A stretch of DNA of 64,000 nucleotides. Source: Myxococcus landrumus. Lineage in GTDB: Bacteria; Myxococcota; Myxococcia; Myxococcales; Myxococcaceae. The stretch's first letter is position 1, and each line of letters starts with the position of its first letter. The DNA lies in contig NZ_CP071091.1 in NCBI RefSeq assembly GCF_017301635.1, positions 649,001 to 713,000 on the forward strand. Direction: 5' to 3'. The notes beneath the pieces were generated by a model, which worked only from the letters and a program-made list of their open reading frames with translations, was not told the origin of the DNA and searched no databases. Positions 13,574 to 22,572 of the stretch are shown piece by piece. Position numbers and translations under genes: made by a program.

Positions 13574-13981
13574 ATGGCCCGTCGCCACGTCCGCGTCGTC
13601 GGCGCGATGCTCGAGAACGAGCAGGGACGTTATCTCATCACCCAGCGCCCCCCCACCGCGTCGCTTCCTCTGCTGTGGGAGTTCCCCGGCGGACGTGTGG
13701 AGGAGGGTGAAAGCGACCCGGAGGCCCTGGCCCGCGAGATTCGCGAGGAGATGGGCGTCGCCGTCGAAGTGCTGGACCAGGCCATGCACACCCGCCACGA
13801 GTATCCCACCTATGACATTGACTTCCGGGTGTTCCGCTGTCGTCTGGCGGAGGCGGAGCATCACATCCGCCACCTGCGCGTGAATGACCACCGGTGGGTG
13901 ACGTTGGAGGAGATGTCGCAGTACCGCTTCCCCGATGCTGACTCCAAGACGCTCGCGAAGTTGCTGGGCCTGGATGGGTGA
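13574..13981 (+). CDS. Nudix hydrolase (MutT-like)
   Basis: A 135-residue protein. The ATG at 13574 follows AGGAG by about 9 nt and opens with the typical Nudix strand RRHVRVVGAMLENEQGRYLI. The Nudix box is complete: G-x5-E-x7-REIREEMGV (~residues 38-60). The LLWEFPGGRVEEGE segment is the usual MutT/CTP-pyrophosphohydrolase form, so hydrolysis of an oxidised or non-canonical nucleoside triphosphate is likely. Its stop lies directly before the next lipoprotein gene, whose ATG starts 1 nt later, so the two are co-translated. The upstream 276 bp separate it from the divergent XRE gene and probably contain both promoters. Confidence 0.93.
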   Translation: MARRHVRVVGAMLENEQGRYLITQRPPTASLPLLWEFPGGRVEEGESDPEALAREIREEMGVAVEVLDQAMHTRHEYPTYDIDFRVFRCRLAEAEHHIRHLRVNDHRWVTLEEMSQYRFPDADSKTLAKLLGLDG

Positions 13982-13982
13982 C

Positions 13983-14915
13983 ATGGCGCCGCGCCGGGTC
14001 TGGACCGTGATGCTGTGCTTGGGACTCGCCGCGTGTTCCCGCCCCAAGCCCATGCCCTCGGAGACAGAGGACCCGGACGCCGGGCGTCCCCCTCCCGCCC
14101 TGGGCATGCCGGGCTGCGCCGCCTATGGCGTCCCCTTGCAGACGGGCTCGGTGCCGCGCGAATTGCCGGAGCTCTCCGGCCTGGCCGCCAGCGCCCGCTA
14201 CCCGGGCGTGTTCTGGGCGCACAACGACTCGGGCAATGACTTCGAGCTGTTCGCCATCGACGAGTCGGGCCGCGTGCGCGCTCGCCTGACACTCACTGGC
14301 GCGAACCCTCGCGACGTGGAGGACGTGGCGGTGGGGCCGTGCTCGCCGGGCAGCCCTCGCACCTGTGTCTTCCTGGCCGACATCGGCGACAACTTCGAGC
14401 TGCGCGACGAGGTGCGGCTGTACCGGCTGCCGGAGCCGGACGCGCTGGGCGATGCCACGGTTCGCGTGGAGGCGCTGCCCTTCAAGTATCCGGATGAAGC
14501 CCATGACGCGGAGGCGCTGGTGGTGGACCCGCGCTCCGGACGCCTGGCCGTCATCACCAAGACGCGCCGCTCGCTGGGGGATGTGTACGCGCTGGAGGGG
14601 CTTGCGCCAGGGGTCGTCATCCAGGCGACGAAGCTGGGCACCCTGGTCGCGCCGGGCGGCGTGGACCGTGTCACCACGGCCGCGTCGCTCCATCCCTCCG
14701 GGCAGAGGCTGCTGGTGCGCACGTACTCCCGGGTATGGGAGCTTCGACAACCGGGCGCGGAGAACCTCGAGTCGCTCCTGCGGGGCTTGCTCGTGGAGGT
14801 ACCAGGCGCCAGCCAGGCTCAGGCAGAGGCCGTCTCCTATCTCCCCGAGGGTGACGGGTACCTCCTGGGCACGGAGTTCAGCGGCCAACCCTTGTGGCGT
14901 GTCGGGTGTCGCTGA
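13983..14915 (+). CDS. lipoprotein, probable beta-propeller of unknown function
   Basis: About 310 residues beginning MAPRRVWTVMLCLGLAACS: a lipoprotein signal with lipobox LAAC (Cys 18). The body contains FWAHNDSGNDFELFAIDESG, DVEDVAVGP, VFLADIGDNFELRD and VVDPRSGRLAVITK, a repeating pattern of strands and Asp-Gly-type turns seen in six-bladed propellers such as the phytase-like/esterase-like proteins; HNDSG and DIGDN are recurring motifs of that group. An exported, lipid-anchored protein. Overlapping organisation with the Nudix gene argues for co-expression. Enzymatic activity is not assured. A start 9 nt upstream (MGDM) is equally possible. Confidence 0.82.
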   Translation: MAPRRVWTVMLCLGLAACSRPKPMPSETEDPDAGRPPPALGMPGCAAYGVPLQTGSVPRELPELSGLAASARYPGVFWAHNDSGNDFELFAIDESGRVRARLTLTGANPRDVEDVAVGPCSPGSPRTCVFLADIGDNFELRDEVRLYRLPEPDALGDATVRVEALPFKYPDEAHDAEALVVDPRSGRLAVITKTRRSLGDVYALEGLAPGVVIQATKLGTLVAPGGVDRVTTAASLHPSGQRLLVRTYSRVWELRQPGAENLESLLRGLLVEVPGASQAQAEAVSYLPEGDGYLLGTEFSGQPLWRVGCR

Positions 14916-15055
14916 TCTCTCGACTGCGTCGTCACTGAGTAGCGCGAAGGCGGGCCGACGGGTTGACGCTCCCTTGTCGGTGAACATCTTTTCGCGGTTG
15001 CTGGTGACGCCATTCGGGCACGGGGCTCGAATGCGCGGGGAGGGGGTGGGCGAGC

Positions 15056-17107
15056 GTGCCGACGATGAAGCCACAGGAGCTACCGCCGGGGATGGGTCCG
15101 CGCGGAAAGAAGTCCGACAAGCCAGGGACGCCGGGCAAGGGGTTCAAGTTCGGCTCTCCCCTGGGCTACATCTTGCTGCTCGTGTTGGGCTTCCTCCTGT
15201 TCCGGAATGTCTTCCAGGACGCAGGGGTACGCCGGGTCAGCTACAGCCAGTTCCGCGACGCGGTGGAGTCCGGCAACTTCAGCCGGGTTCAAATCTCCAA
15301 TGAATGGGTGAAGGGCTTCCTCAAGGACACGGCCCAACCTCCCCCGCAGCCGCAAGGGGAGCGGCCGCTGCGAGGAGAGCCCAGCGCGCTGCCGTGGATG
15401 GCCTACCGCGTCCAGGGGGATGAGTCGCTCGTCCCACTCCTGGAGCAGAAGGGTGTCCAGTTCGAGGCGGTGCCGCAGTCGGGGCTGGGCGAGGCGCTGT
15501 GGATATGGCTGCTGCCGCTGGGCCTGTTCTTCCTCTTCTGGAGCTTCATGATGCGGCGGGTGGCGGGCGGTATCGGCCAGGGCCCGCAGAGCGTCATGAG
15601 CTTCGGGAAGACGCGCGCCAAGGTGCAGGCGGAGTCCGACACCGGCGTGGGCTTCAAGGACGTGGCTGGCGTGGACGAGGCCGTGGAGGAGCTGCGCGAA
15701 ATCGTCGAGTTCCTCAAGACGCCGGAGAAGTTCCGCCGCCTGGGAGGCCGCATCCCCAAGGGCGTGTTGCTCGTGGGGCCGCCAGGGACGGGCAAGACGC
15801 TGCTGGCGCGCGCGGTGGCGGGCGAGGCCGGGGTGCCCTTCTTCAGCCTCTCCGGCTCGGAGTTCGTGGAGATGTTCGTGGGCGTGGGCGCCGCTCGAGT
15901 CCGGGACTTGTTCGCGCAGGCCACCGCGAAGGCGCCGTGCATCATCTTCATCGACGAGTTGGACGCCATCGGCAAGAGCCGCAACGCGGGCATCGCGGGC
16001 GGGCATGACGAGCGCGAGCAGACGCTCAATCAGTTGCTCGCGGAGATGGACGGGTTCGACAGCCGCGCGGGGCTCATCATCCTGGCGGCGACCAACCGGC
16101 CGGAGATCCTGGACAGCGCGCTCATGCGGCCGGGCCGCTTCGACCGGCAGGTGCTGGTGGACCGTCCCGACAAGCGGGGCCGGGAGCGGGTGCTGGAGAT
16201 TCATGCCCGGGGCGTGAAGCTGGGGCCGGACGTGGACCTGAAGACCATCGCCGCGCGCACGCCGGGCTTCGCGGGCGCGGACCTGGCCAACGTGGTGAAC
16301 GAGGCGGCGCTCTTGGCGGCGCGGCGCAACCGCGACGCGGTGACCCGGGCGGACTTCGAGGAGGCCATCGAGCGCGTCGTCGCGGGCCTGGAGAAGAAGA
16401 ACCGCCGGATGAACGAGCGCGAGAAGGAGATTGTCGCGCACCACGAAGCCGGGCACGCGGTGGTGGGCTGGATGCTGCCGCACGCGGAGCGGGTGACGAA
16501 GGTCTCCATCATCCCTCGAGGCCTGGCGGCGCTGGGCTACACCATGTCCCTGCCGTTGGAGGACCGCTACCTCATGTCGCTGGACGAGCTGCGCGACAAG
16601 ATGGCGGGGATGATGGGGGGCCGCGCCTCGGAGGAGATCTTCATCGGCGAGGTCTCCACCGGCGCCTCCAACGACATCCGCCAGGCCACGGAGGTGGCGC
16701 GGCTGATGGTGCGCGACTACGGCATGAGCACGCTGGGCCCCGTGGCGCTGAGCGCGGACCACGGCCCCAACTTCCTGCGCTCCGCGGGCATGCCCGAGTC
16801 ACGCACCTACTCCGAGCAGACCGCGCGGATGATTGACGAAGAGGTGCGCAAGCTCGTCAGCGAAGCGCTGGACCGGGCCCGGGAGGTGCTCACCACCCAC
16901 AAGGACAAGGTGCAGGCGCTGGCGGCGCGGCTGCTCGCCGTGGAGGTCGTGGAGGAGGACACCATGGTCTCCATCCTGGGGCCCAAGGTGGTGGCGCAGC
17001 GGGGGATGCTCCACCCCGAAGCCCGCCAGGTCATCTCCGCGCACCCGGTGGGCGGCACCGACGAGCAGCCCCCTCCCACCCAGCACTCCGAGTCGTCCTT
17101 GGATTGA
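15056..17107 (+). CDS. ftsH: ATP-dependent zinc metalloprotease FtsH
   Basis: Membrane-bound AAA+ protease degrading misfolded membrane proteins and specific regulators. 683 residues. N-terminal membrane segment ~36-50, periplasmic part, second membrane segment ~148-166, Walker A GPPGTGKT at 241-248, Walker [13 protein letters not shown] ~295-306, second region of homology with RPGRFDR ~358-364, zinc motif HEAGH at 463-467. The GTG at 15056 is preceded by GGGAGGGGG; an ATG at 15065 is an alternative. The C-terminus ends in a Pro/Gln/Ser tail. Paralogues are common in this group, so this may be one of several FtsH copies. It opens a block with the sigma 1.1-like protein, GrpE and HtrA. Confidence 0.97.
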   Translation: MPTMKPQELPPGMGPRGKKSDKPGTPGKGFKFGSPLGYILLLVLGFLLFRNVFQDAGVRRVSYSQFRDAVESGNFSRVQISNEWVKGFLKDTAQPPPQPQGERPLRGEPSALPWMAYRVQGDESLVPLLEQKGVQFEAVPQSGLGEALWIWLLPLGLFFLFWSFMMRRVAGGIGQGPQSVMSFGKTRAKVQAESDTGVGFKDVAGVDEAVEELREIVEFLKTPEKFRRLGGRIPKGVLLVGPPGTGKTLLARAVAGEAGVPFFSLSGSEFVEMFVGVGAARVRDLFAQATAKAPCIIFIDELDAIGKSRNAGIAGGHDEREQTLNQLLAEMDGFDSRAGLIILAATNRPEILDSALMRPGRFDRQVLVDRPDKRGRERVLEIHARGVKLGPDVDLKTIAARTPGFAGADLANVVNEAALLAARRNRDAVTRADFEEAIERVVAGLEKKNRRMNEREKEIVAHHEAGHAVVGWMLPHAERVTKVSIIPRGLAALGYTMSLPLEDRYLMSLDELRDKMAGMMGGRASEEIFIGEVSTGASNDIRQATEVARLMVRDYGMSTLGPVALSADHGPNFLRSAGMPESRTYSEQTARMIDEEVRKLVSEALDRAREVLTTHKDKVQALAARLLAVEVVEEDTMVSILGPKVVAQRGMLHPEARQVISAHPVGGTDEQPPPTQHSESSLD

Positions 17108-17218
17108 GGGCCGCTGTCCGGGTGCTTGCCCCCCGGCCAGCCTCACGCCTCTCGGCGCCGCACATTCCTGCGGCGCTCGAGGGGCGAAATTATCTTGAGG
17201 CGGAAAGGAGGCGTCGCC

Positions 17219-17461
17219 GTGGAGAACAGGATCGGCAAGAGCTACATGGCCCGAAAGGCCCTCTTCGCCAAGGGGCTCAAGGAGGGACGGCTGTCGGTTC
17301 AGGAAATCGAGGAGGCGCTGCCCGCGGGGACGCTGACGGCGGCGGAGCGCTGGCTCCTCTACTACTCGCTGCGGGCCGCCCAGGTGGAAATCATCGATGA
17401 GGTGACAGGGAGGGTCGACCACGGCTTCATGGCCGAGGCGCCCGCTCCCCAGGAGCACTAA
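17219..17461 (+). CDS. stand-alone sigma-70 region 1.1-like protein
   Basis: An 80-residue protein starting at GTG 17219, 7 nt after AAGGAGG (a strong ribosome site that decides the start). The segment ALFAKGLKEGRLSVQEIEEA followed by LPAGTLTAAERWLLYYSLRA and QVEIIDE aligns by eye with region 1.1 of housekeeping sigma factors (pattern: L-x-KG-x-x-G-x-L-T-x-x-E-I-x-x-x-L-P ... I-x-V-x-x-E). Known role of region 1.1: autoinhibition of free sigma-70 DNA binding and placement in the polymerase channel. No sigma regions 2-4 follow, so the domain is free-standing. Acting in trans on RNA polymerase is inference. Lies between ftsH and grpE. Confidence 0.72.
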   Translation: MENRIGKSYMARKALFAKGLKEGRLSVQEIEEALPAGTLTAAERWLLYYSLRAAQVEIIDEVTGRVDHGFMAEAPAPQEH

Positions 17462-17472
17462 CGCTCCGCGCG

Positions 17473-17500
17473 TTGACAGGCAGTCACGCGCGGTTAGGTT
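17473..17500 (+). promoter_or_regulatory. possible sigma-70 promoter for grpE
   Basis: A perfect TTGACA (17473-17478) is followed after 16 bp by TAGGTT (17495-17500), a weak -10 match. It lies 60-90 bp upstream of the GrpE start in the only gap between the region 1.1-like gene and grpE. The -35 is convincing, the -10 is not; no CIRCE element is seen. Confidence 0.35.
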
Positions 17501-17560
17501 GCGGCCAGAAACAAGGTCCGCGCGAACAGCGCATTCATCCACCTCGACTTCAGGTTCGAC

Positions 17561-18208
17561 ATGTCTGGCGATACGCACTCCGACACCGCACACGATGCTC
17601 AGCAGGCCCAGTCCTCCAACGGCGGAGCGGCGCCGGTCCAGGATGGCGGAGCCGCGGGCGCTCGCCCGGAGGAAGCCGCGGCCCGGCCGCCCGCCGACGA
17701 CGTGGTGTCCGAGGCCGCCGACGCGGAGAAGGAGCGCCTGCGCGCGGAGCTGGAATCCTCTCGGCGCCGGGTGGACGAGCTGGCGCGGGCCTACCAGGCC
17801 CTCAACAGGGACAAGGAGGAGTTCAAGCAGCGGCTGACGCGCGAGCGCGAGCGGATGCTGGACGTGGAGCGCGGCAACGTGGCCGGCGTCCTCCTGGAGG
17901 CCATCGACGAACTGGACCGTGCCCTGTCCATGAGCGGCCAGGACGGCTCGGCCTTGAGCAACGGCGTGCGGATGATTCGCGACTCGCTGCTCGCCAAGGT
18001 CCAGGGCATGGGCATTGAGCGGGTGAAAGTGGTTGGTCTGCCCTATGACCCCAATGTGGCCGAGGCCACGGACATGGAAATCACCACTTCCCCGGATGAT
18101 GACCAGAAGGTGGTGGAGGAGTTCCGGGCGGCCTACCGCATGAAGGACCGCATCATCCGTCCGGCGCGCGTGAAGGTGGCCAAGTACGTGGCCCCCGCGA
18201 GCGCGTGA
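17561..18208 (+). CDS. grpE: GrpE nucleotide exchange factor
   Basis: Exchanges ADP for ATP on DnaK and controls the Hsp70 cycle in the cytoplasm. 215 residues, a usual length. The first ~50 residues are Ala/Gln/Asp-rich and disordered, followed by a long coiled coil (AEKERLRAELESSRRRVDEL onward, ~54-100) and the C-terminal beta domain. Family signatures include LLEAIDELDRAL (~110-121), VKVVGLPYDPNVAEA (~155-169) and the C-terminal DRIIRPARVKVAKY. The gene stands alone between the region 1.1-like gene and an HtrA protease, without dnaK or dnaJ beside it. The start ATG begins MSGDTHSDTA; no strong Shine-Dalgarno is visible. Confidence 0.94.
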   Translation: MSGDTHSDTAHDAQQAQSSNGGAAPVQDGGAAGARPEEAAARPPADDVVSEAADAEKERLRAELESSRRRVDELARAYQALNRDKEEFKQRLTRERERMLDVERGNVAGVLLEAIDELDRALSMSGQDGSALSNGVRMIRDSLLAKVQGMGIERVKVVGLPYDPNVAEATDMEITTSPDDDQKVVEEFRAAYRMKDRIIRPARVKVAKYVAPASA

Positions 18209-18252
18209 CGGCGGGGTTGTTTGACTAATCCGGAAGACGGCGGCGGCGCGGG

Positions 18253-19728
18253 ATGTTTGCGCCGTTCGCCATGCGACGCCGTATAAGCTGCCCCTTCGTG
18301 TCTTCCCGACTGCTGACCGTCCTGCTCGTCCTGGCATTGACCCCTCTGTCGGCGGGTGCCGACGAGGACCCCGTGGGGCCCTGGCTCCAGGCGCGTATGC
18401 GTGAGCATGCCGCCTGGTTCTCCTATTCGGGGACGGGCGGCGAAGGCCGTTCGGGCGCCATGGACCTGTGGCGGGAGCGGCCGGCGGGTGAGCCGGGCCT
18501 GCCCCACTTCACGCCGCCCACGTCGCTGGCCCCGCTGATTCGCGCGGTGGAGGCGGGCGTCGTCAACATCACCACGGTGAGCCCTCGGGAGAGCGGGCTC
18601 GCGGGGATGAAGCGCTCGACGGGCTCGGGCTTCGTGCTGACGCCGGAGGGCCTGGTCGTCACCAACAGCCACGTGGTGTCGGGGGCGAACAAAATCGCGG
18701 TGCGATTGTCGGACGGCCGCGAGTTCTCCGCGGAGGTCGTCGGCCGGGATGCGTCCACGGACGTGGCGCTCTTGCGGCTGAGCGGCTCGGACCTGGGGAA
18801 CCTGCCCGCGCTCTACCTGGGGGACTCGGACCGGCTGGAGGTGGGGGACTGGGTGGTGGCCATTGGCAACCCCTTCGGCCTGGACCACTCCGTGTCGCAC
18901 GGGATGATTTCCGCCAAGGAGCGGGTGCTGGGCGTGGGCCAGTTCGACGACTTCATCCAGACGGATGCGCTCATCAACCCGGGCAACTCCGGGGGGCCAC
19001 TCTTCAACATGAAGGGCGAAGTCGTGGGGGTGAACACGGCCATCATCAGCCAGGGGCAGGGCATCGGCTTCGCGGTGCCCATCAACCTGGTGAAGGACCT
19101 GCTGCCCAACCTGCGGGAGAACGGGAAGCTGGAGCGCGGCTGGCTGGGCGTGGTCATCAACGATGACCGGGACAGCGGCGAGCGCCGCGCGCCCATGGTG
19201 AAGGACGTCTATCGCGGCAGCCCCGCGGACGCCGCGGGCATCCGCTCCGGGGACAAGCTGGTGGCGGTGAATGGGCGGGCCATCGGCTCGTACCTGCAGC
19301 TGCTCCGCAAGGTGGCGCTCCTGGCGCCTGGCACCGAGGCGAGGCTGACGCTCCTTCGCAAGGGGGCCACGCAGGAGGTGTCGGTGCGGCTGGTGGCGCG
19401 TCCCGCGCAGGAGGCCACCGAGGGCCTGGTGCGGCACGCGCGCAGCGACGAGGACCTGGGGCTGACGCTGCGGGATTTGACGCCCGAGGTGGCCGCGCCC
19501 CTGGGACAGGAGGCCTGGTCCGGGGCGCTGGTGGCGGCGGTGGTGCCGCGCAGCCCCGCGGACGAGGCGGGCGTGCGCCTGGGGGACGTGGTGATGGAGG
19601 TCAACCGCAAGCGGGTGAAGGACGCGGCGGGTGTCCGCGCGGCCCTGGCCAAGGGCAGCTCCGGCGCCAGCCTCCTGCTCCGGGTGAAGCGGGGAGACTC
19701 CCTCCAGTACGTGGCGATTTCTCGCTGA
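18253..19728 (+). CDS. HtrA/DegP-type serine protease with two PDZ domains
   Basis: 491 residues. An N-terminal signal peptide (LLTVLLVLALTPLSAGA) directs it to the periplasm. The chymotrypsin-like domain has a full triad: His in VTNSHVVSG (~141), Asp in DASTDVALL (~171) and Ser in NPGNSGGPLF (~250). Two PDZ domains follow: the first around WLGVVINDD to LLRKG (~298-380), the second around LGLTLRDLTPEVAAPL to the C-terminus (~400-490), each with the SPADxAGxRxGD signature. This is the DegP/DegQ layout: a periplasmic protease/chaperone for damaged envelope proteins. The start may alternatively be the ATG at 18271. Placement behind ftsH and grpE fits a protein-quality block. Confidence 0.95.
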   Translation: MFAPFAMRRRISCPFVSSRLLTVLLVLALTPLSAGADEDPVGPWLQARMREHAAWFSYSGTGGEGRSGAMDLWRERPAGEPGLPHFTPPTSLAPLIRAVEAGVVNITTVSPRESGLAGMKRSTGSGFVLTPEGLVVTNSHVVSGANKIAVRLSDGREFSAEVVGRDASTDVALLRLSGSDLGNLPALYLGDSDRLEVGDWVVAIGNPFGLDHSVSHGMISAKERVLGVGQFDDFIQTDALINPGNSGGPLFNMKGEVVGVNTAIISQGQGIGFAVPINLVKDLLPNLRENGKLERGWLGVVINDDRDSGERRAPMVKDVYRGSPADAAGIRSGDKLVAVNGRAIGSYLQLLRKVALLAPGTEARLTLLRKGATQEVSVRLVARPAQEATEGLVRHARSDEDLGLTLRDLTPEVAAPLGQEAWSGALVAAVVPRSPADEAGVRLGDVVMEVNRKRVKDAAGVRAALAKGSSGASLLLRVKRGDSLQYVAISR

Positions 19729-19751
19729 GGGAGTCTCGGGTGTGACGGGGG

Positions 19752-20432
19752 CTAGCGGCGGGCGTTGGCGTCCTTGCCGTTGAGCCACAGGCCCAGCTGG
19801 GAGCCGGTGCGGCCTTCGCTGACGAGCAGCCCGTCAATCCGAGCCGTCACGCCGTAGTTCTTTCCGCCGCCCTTCTTGGGCAGGGTCCACACGCTCTGCG
19901 GCGTGAAGACCACCTGCGCGCGCACTCCGCGCATGGAGAACATGCGCGAGAACATCTGGATGTTCCACCCCTCCGGCAGGGTGCCGGTGACGGTGAGCAG
20001 GGGCATCACCGGGTTGCCGTTGGCGTCCGTCTTCTTGGGCGTGCCGTGCGTCATCGCGTAGCGGCCGCCGGGGAAGAACGGGGTGATGTTGATGGTGTAC
20101 TCGCCCGTCGCGGGGGAGTACGGGCCCGGCGCCAGCATGTTGGCGTCATCTTCCGTCACAATCATGTAGAGCTGCTTGCCCTGGTACTTCTTGCGGAAGG
20201 CCTCCGCCTGGGCCTTGCACTGCGGGTCCACCAGTGCCCCTTCACAGGCCCCCACGTACTTCTCCAGGAAGGCGCCCAGCCCGCCCAGGGGCTCGGACTC
20301 GTCTCGCAGCTTGGCGAAGCGGGGGTCCACGTCGGCCAGGGCCAGGGTGGGGAGGAGGACTGCGGCGAGGGCGACCAGGAAGCGGCTCAAGACAGGGGGC
20401 TCCAGGGAACGGTGGAAATTCCATGGTGTCAT
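19752..20432 (-). CDS. exported protein of unknown function
   Basis: 226 residues; family not recognised. A hydrophobic segment FLVALAAVLLPTLALA (about residues 18-33) followed by ADVDP is a Sec signal peptide with AxA-type cleavage, so the mature protein is probably periplasmic. The mature part has two cysteines (GACEGALVDPQC) that could form a disulfide, then a long beta-rich region with TVTGTLPEGWNIQMFS and RAQVVFTPQSVWTLPKKGGG. The first residues before the hydrophobic stretch are unusually long for a signal peptide, so translation could begin at a TTG about 42 nt further in. Convergent with the HtrA gene. Confidence 0.75.
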   Translation of the reverse strand: MTPWNFHRSLEPPVLSRFLVALAAVLLPTLALADVDPRFAKLRDESEPLGGLGAFLEKYVGACEGALVDPQCKAQAEAFRKKYQGKQLYMIVTEDDANMLAPGPYSPATGEYTINITPFFPGGRYAMTHGTPKKTDANGNPVMPLLTVTGTLPEGWNIQMFSRMFSMRGVRAQVVFTPQSVWTLPKKGGGKNYGVTARIDGLLVSEGRTGSQLGLWLNGKDANARR

Positions 20433-20558
20433 GCCTGCCAGGGGCCCGGGGATGCCTTCTCGTAGGTGAGTGGGGGTGGATGTAGGTGAATAAATTGCCT
20501 ACATGTGGCTACCATGTAGGGTGTGCCTGTCACCACCTGTTGCCGGGAGGCATCCCCC

Positions 20559-20918
20559 GTGTTCGAGCGTCCGCAAGAGCGTCGCAGTCACCTTCGCTTC
20601 GACAAGGTCTTCACCGTCTACCTCTCCACCAATGACGGGATGATGAGGGGTGTCGGCCGCAACATCAGCGCGCGGGGCATGTTCGTGGAGGTTCGCGACG
20701 CGGTGGGGCTGGGCGAGAAGCTCAAGGTGACCTTCGCCGGCGAGGACGGCACGGAGATGACGTGCCTGTGCGAGGTCCGCTACCAGGTGGCGCTGGCGTT
20801 CGGCCGCAAGGACGGGCGCGAGGGCTCCAGCCGCGGGGTGGGCCTGCGAATCGTGGCGTACGAGACGCACGACGACGCGCCGCTGCTCCTGGTGGACCGC
20901 GAGCGGGTGATGCACTGA
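20559..20918 (+). CDS. PilZ-domain protein (c-di-GMP receptor type)
   Basis: About 119 residues. The GTG at 20559 is favoured by GGGAGG 8 nt upstream (20545-20550); an earlier GTG at 20523 lacks one. The protein is essentially one PilZ domain: RRSHLRF near residue 9 supplies the RxxxR motif, and GRNISARGMFVEV supplies the D/NxSxxG motif (~33-45), followed by the strands LGEKLKVTF and EVRYQVALAF. These motifs are those that bind cyclic di-GMP. In gliding bacteria such single-domain PilZ proteins influence motility or exopolysaccharide, but the target here cannot be read from the sequence. Convergent with the glutamate dehydrogenase gene. Confidence 0.88.
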   Translation: MFERPQERRSHLRFDKVFTVYLSTNDGMMRGVGRNISARGMFVEVRDAVGLGEKLKVTFAGEDGTEMTCLCEVRYQVALAFGRKDGREGSSRGVGLRIVAYETHDDAPLLLVDRERVMH

Positions 20919-20956
20919 GAGGGTAGGGCGTGGGCCCGGCACCCACGGCACATGAC

Positions 20957-20992
20957 AAGGGCACGGTCCTCTGTGGGAGGAGCCGTGCCCTT
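20957..20992. terminator. hairpin between convergent pilZ-type gene and glutamate dehydrogenase
   Basis: AAGGGCACGG (20957-20966) and CCGTGCCCTT (20983-20992) form a perfect 10-bp stem with a 16-nt loop between two converging genes. There is no long T run on either side, so a bidirectional hairpin terminator is likely but not typical. Confidence 0.6.
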
Positions 20993-21021
20993 GGTGCTTC
21001 AGGGGGCTGCTTTCAACGGGC

Positions 21022-22572
21022 TTACTGCGAGAAGCCCTCGAGCAGGTAGTGGGCCTCGATGCGCTTGAGCGCGAGAATCATCGCGGCGCAGCGGGTGTCC
21101 ACGGGCTCGCCGATGCAGTACTGGCGGCTGTCGTGCATGTCCGTCTTGCGCGGCTGGTTGCGCGAGATGTCGCGGATGATGCGGTAGTTGCGCTTCATCG
21201 CGCGCTCGAGGCGCTGGTCGACCTCGGCCTCGCTCCAACGCTCCATGCGCTTGTTCTGGATCCACTCGTAGTAGCTCACCGTCACACCGCCGGCGTTGGC
21301 GATGATGTCCGGGATGAGCTCGATGCCGCGCTTCTGCAGGACGCGGTCGGCCTCCGGGGTGGTGGGGCCGTTGGCGCCCTCGGCGATGAGCTTGACCTTG
21401 AGGCGCTCGGCGACGTCGGCGGTGATTTCGCCACCCAGCGCGGCCGGGACGAGGATGTCCGCCTGGACGTCCCACAGGTCCTTCTTCTCGATCTTCTGCG
21501 CACCCGGGAAGCCCAGCACGCTGCGCTTGAGGTTCTTCGGGTCCTGGACGTAGGCGGTGAGGGCCGCCACGTCGATGCCGTCGCCGTTGTAGATGGTGCC
21601 GTCGGCGTCGTTCACCGCGAGCAGCCGGGCGCCCGCGCCGGCCAGGATGTTGGCGGCGTGGCTGCCCACGTTGCCGAAGCCCTGGATGACGAAGGTCTTG
21701 CCCTTCACGCTCTCGCCGCGGTCGGCGTAGTAGTCCTCGATGCAGAACGCGACGCCCTGGCCGGTGGCCTTGCCGCGGCCCTCGGAGCCGCCGATGCGCA
21801 CGTCCTTGCCCGTGACGATGCCGCGCAGGTTGTGGCGCTCGCGCTCACCGTCGGAGAACTGGCGGTACAAGAGCGCCATGATCTCCGGGTTGGTGCCCAC
21901 GTCCGGGGCGGGGATGTCGATGTTCGGCCCGATGAGGCTCTTGAGCCGGTACATGAAGCGCAGGGTGATGGCCTCCAGCTCCTCCTTGCCGTACTCGCGC
22001 GGGTCGATCTGGATGCCGCCCTTGCCGCCGCCGAAGGGAACCTCGGAGATGGCGGTCTTCCAGGTCATCTCCGCGGCCAGGGCCTTGAAGAGGTCCAGGG
22101 AGACTTCGCGGTGGTAGCGCAGGCCGCCCTTGTAGGGGCCACGGGCCTGGTTGTGCTGGACGCGGTAGGCCTTGAAGCGCTGGGACTCGCCGGGGACCAG
22201 CTGGTAGACCTTGCCGTCCGGCAGCCGCAGGTGGCCCTGGCGGATGGCCACGTCGGAGCCGAGCAGGGCGCGGCCGTTGAGGATGATGCTGCCGTTGGCC
22301 AGCAGCTCCAGGCCTTCCTTGTTGCGCACCTGGGTCTCCGGCAGATCGGAGAACTGCTTGGCGCGCTCGGGGATGAGAGGGACCAGACGGTCCTTCAGCT
22401 TGGCCGTGACATAGAAGATGTGCTCGTAGTCGGGCTCCTCCAGCTCAAGGCGGACGCGCTTGTCCAGCTTGATGAGGTCAGCTGCCCGATGGAAGATCTC
22501 CATCGCCTCGGTGTAGACGGTGCGCTTCGGCGAGGGTGCCGGAGCGCGCATGAAGTTCTCTTCGCTGGCCAT
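21022..22572 (-). CDS. gdhA: Glu/Leu/Phe/Val dehydrogenase (glutamate dehydrogenase)
   Basis: 516 residues; reversible oxidative deamination of glutamate to 2-oxoglutarate with NAD(P). Signatures: the glutamate-binding segment GPYKGGLRYH (~144-153), the catalytic-lysine loop VPFGGGKGGIQIDP (~180-193), PDVGTNPEIM (~225), the Rossmann GFGNVGSHAA (~300-309) and the family-typical AEGANGPTTPEAD near 398. The N-terminal ~60 residues are a longer extension than in hexameric E. coli GdhA. An AAGGAG about 12 nt upstream of the ATG serves as ribosome site. It stands alone. Glutamate is the end product of hut catabolism, but there is no physical link to that locus. Confidence 0.95.
   Translation of the reverse strand: MASEENFMRAPAPSPKRTVYTEAMEIFHRAADLIKLDKRVRLELEEPDYEHIFYVTAKLKDRLVPLIPERAKQFSDLPETQVRNKEGLELLANGSIILNGRALLGSDVAIRQGHLRLPDGKVYQLVPGESQRFKAYRVQHNQARGPYKGGLRYHREVSLDLFKALAAEMTWKTAISEVPFGGGKGGIQIDPREYGKEELEAITLRFMYRLKSLIGPNIDIPAPDVGTNPEIMALLYRQFSDGERERHNLRGIVTGKDVRIGGSEGRGKATGQGVAFCIEDYYADRGESVKGKTFVIQGFGNVGSHAANILAGAGARLLAVNDADGTIYNGDGIDVAALTAYVQDPKNLKRSVLGFPGAQKIEKKDLWDVQADILVPAALGGEITADVAERLKVKLIAEGANGPTTPEADRVLQKRGIELIPDIIANAGGVTVSYYEWIQNKRMERWSEAEVDQRLERAMKRNYRIIRDISRNQPRKTDMHDSRQYCIGEPVDTRCAAMILALKRIEAHYLLEGFSQ

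Noticed and set aside
11811..13883. 690-codon forward frame opposite the beta-CASP hydrolase and XRE gene
   Set aside because: Antisense shadow; its end only coincides with the Nudix region in another frame.
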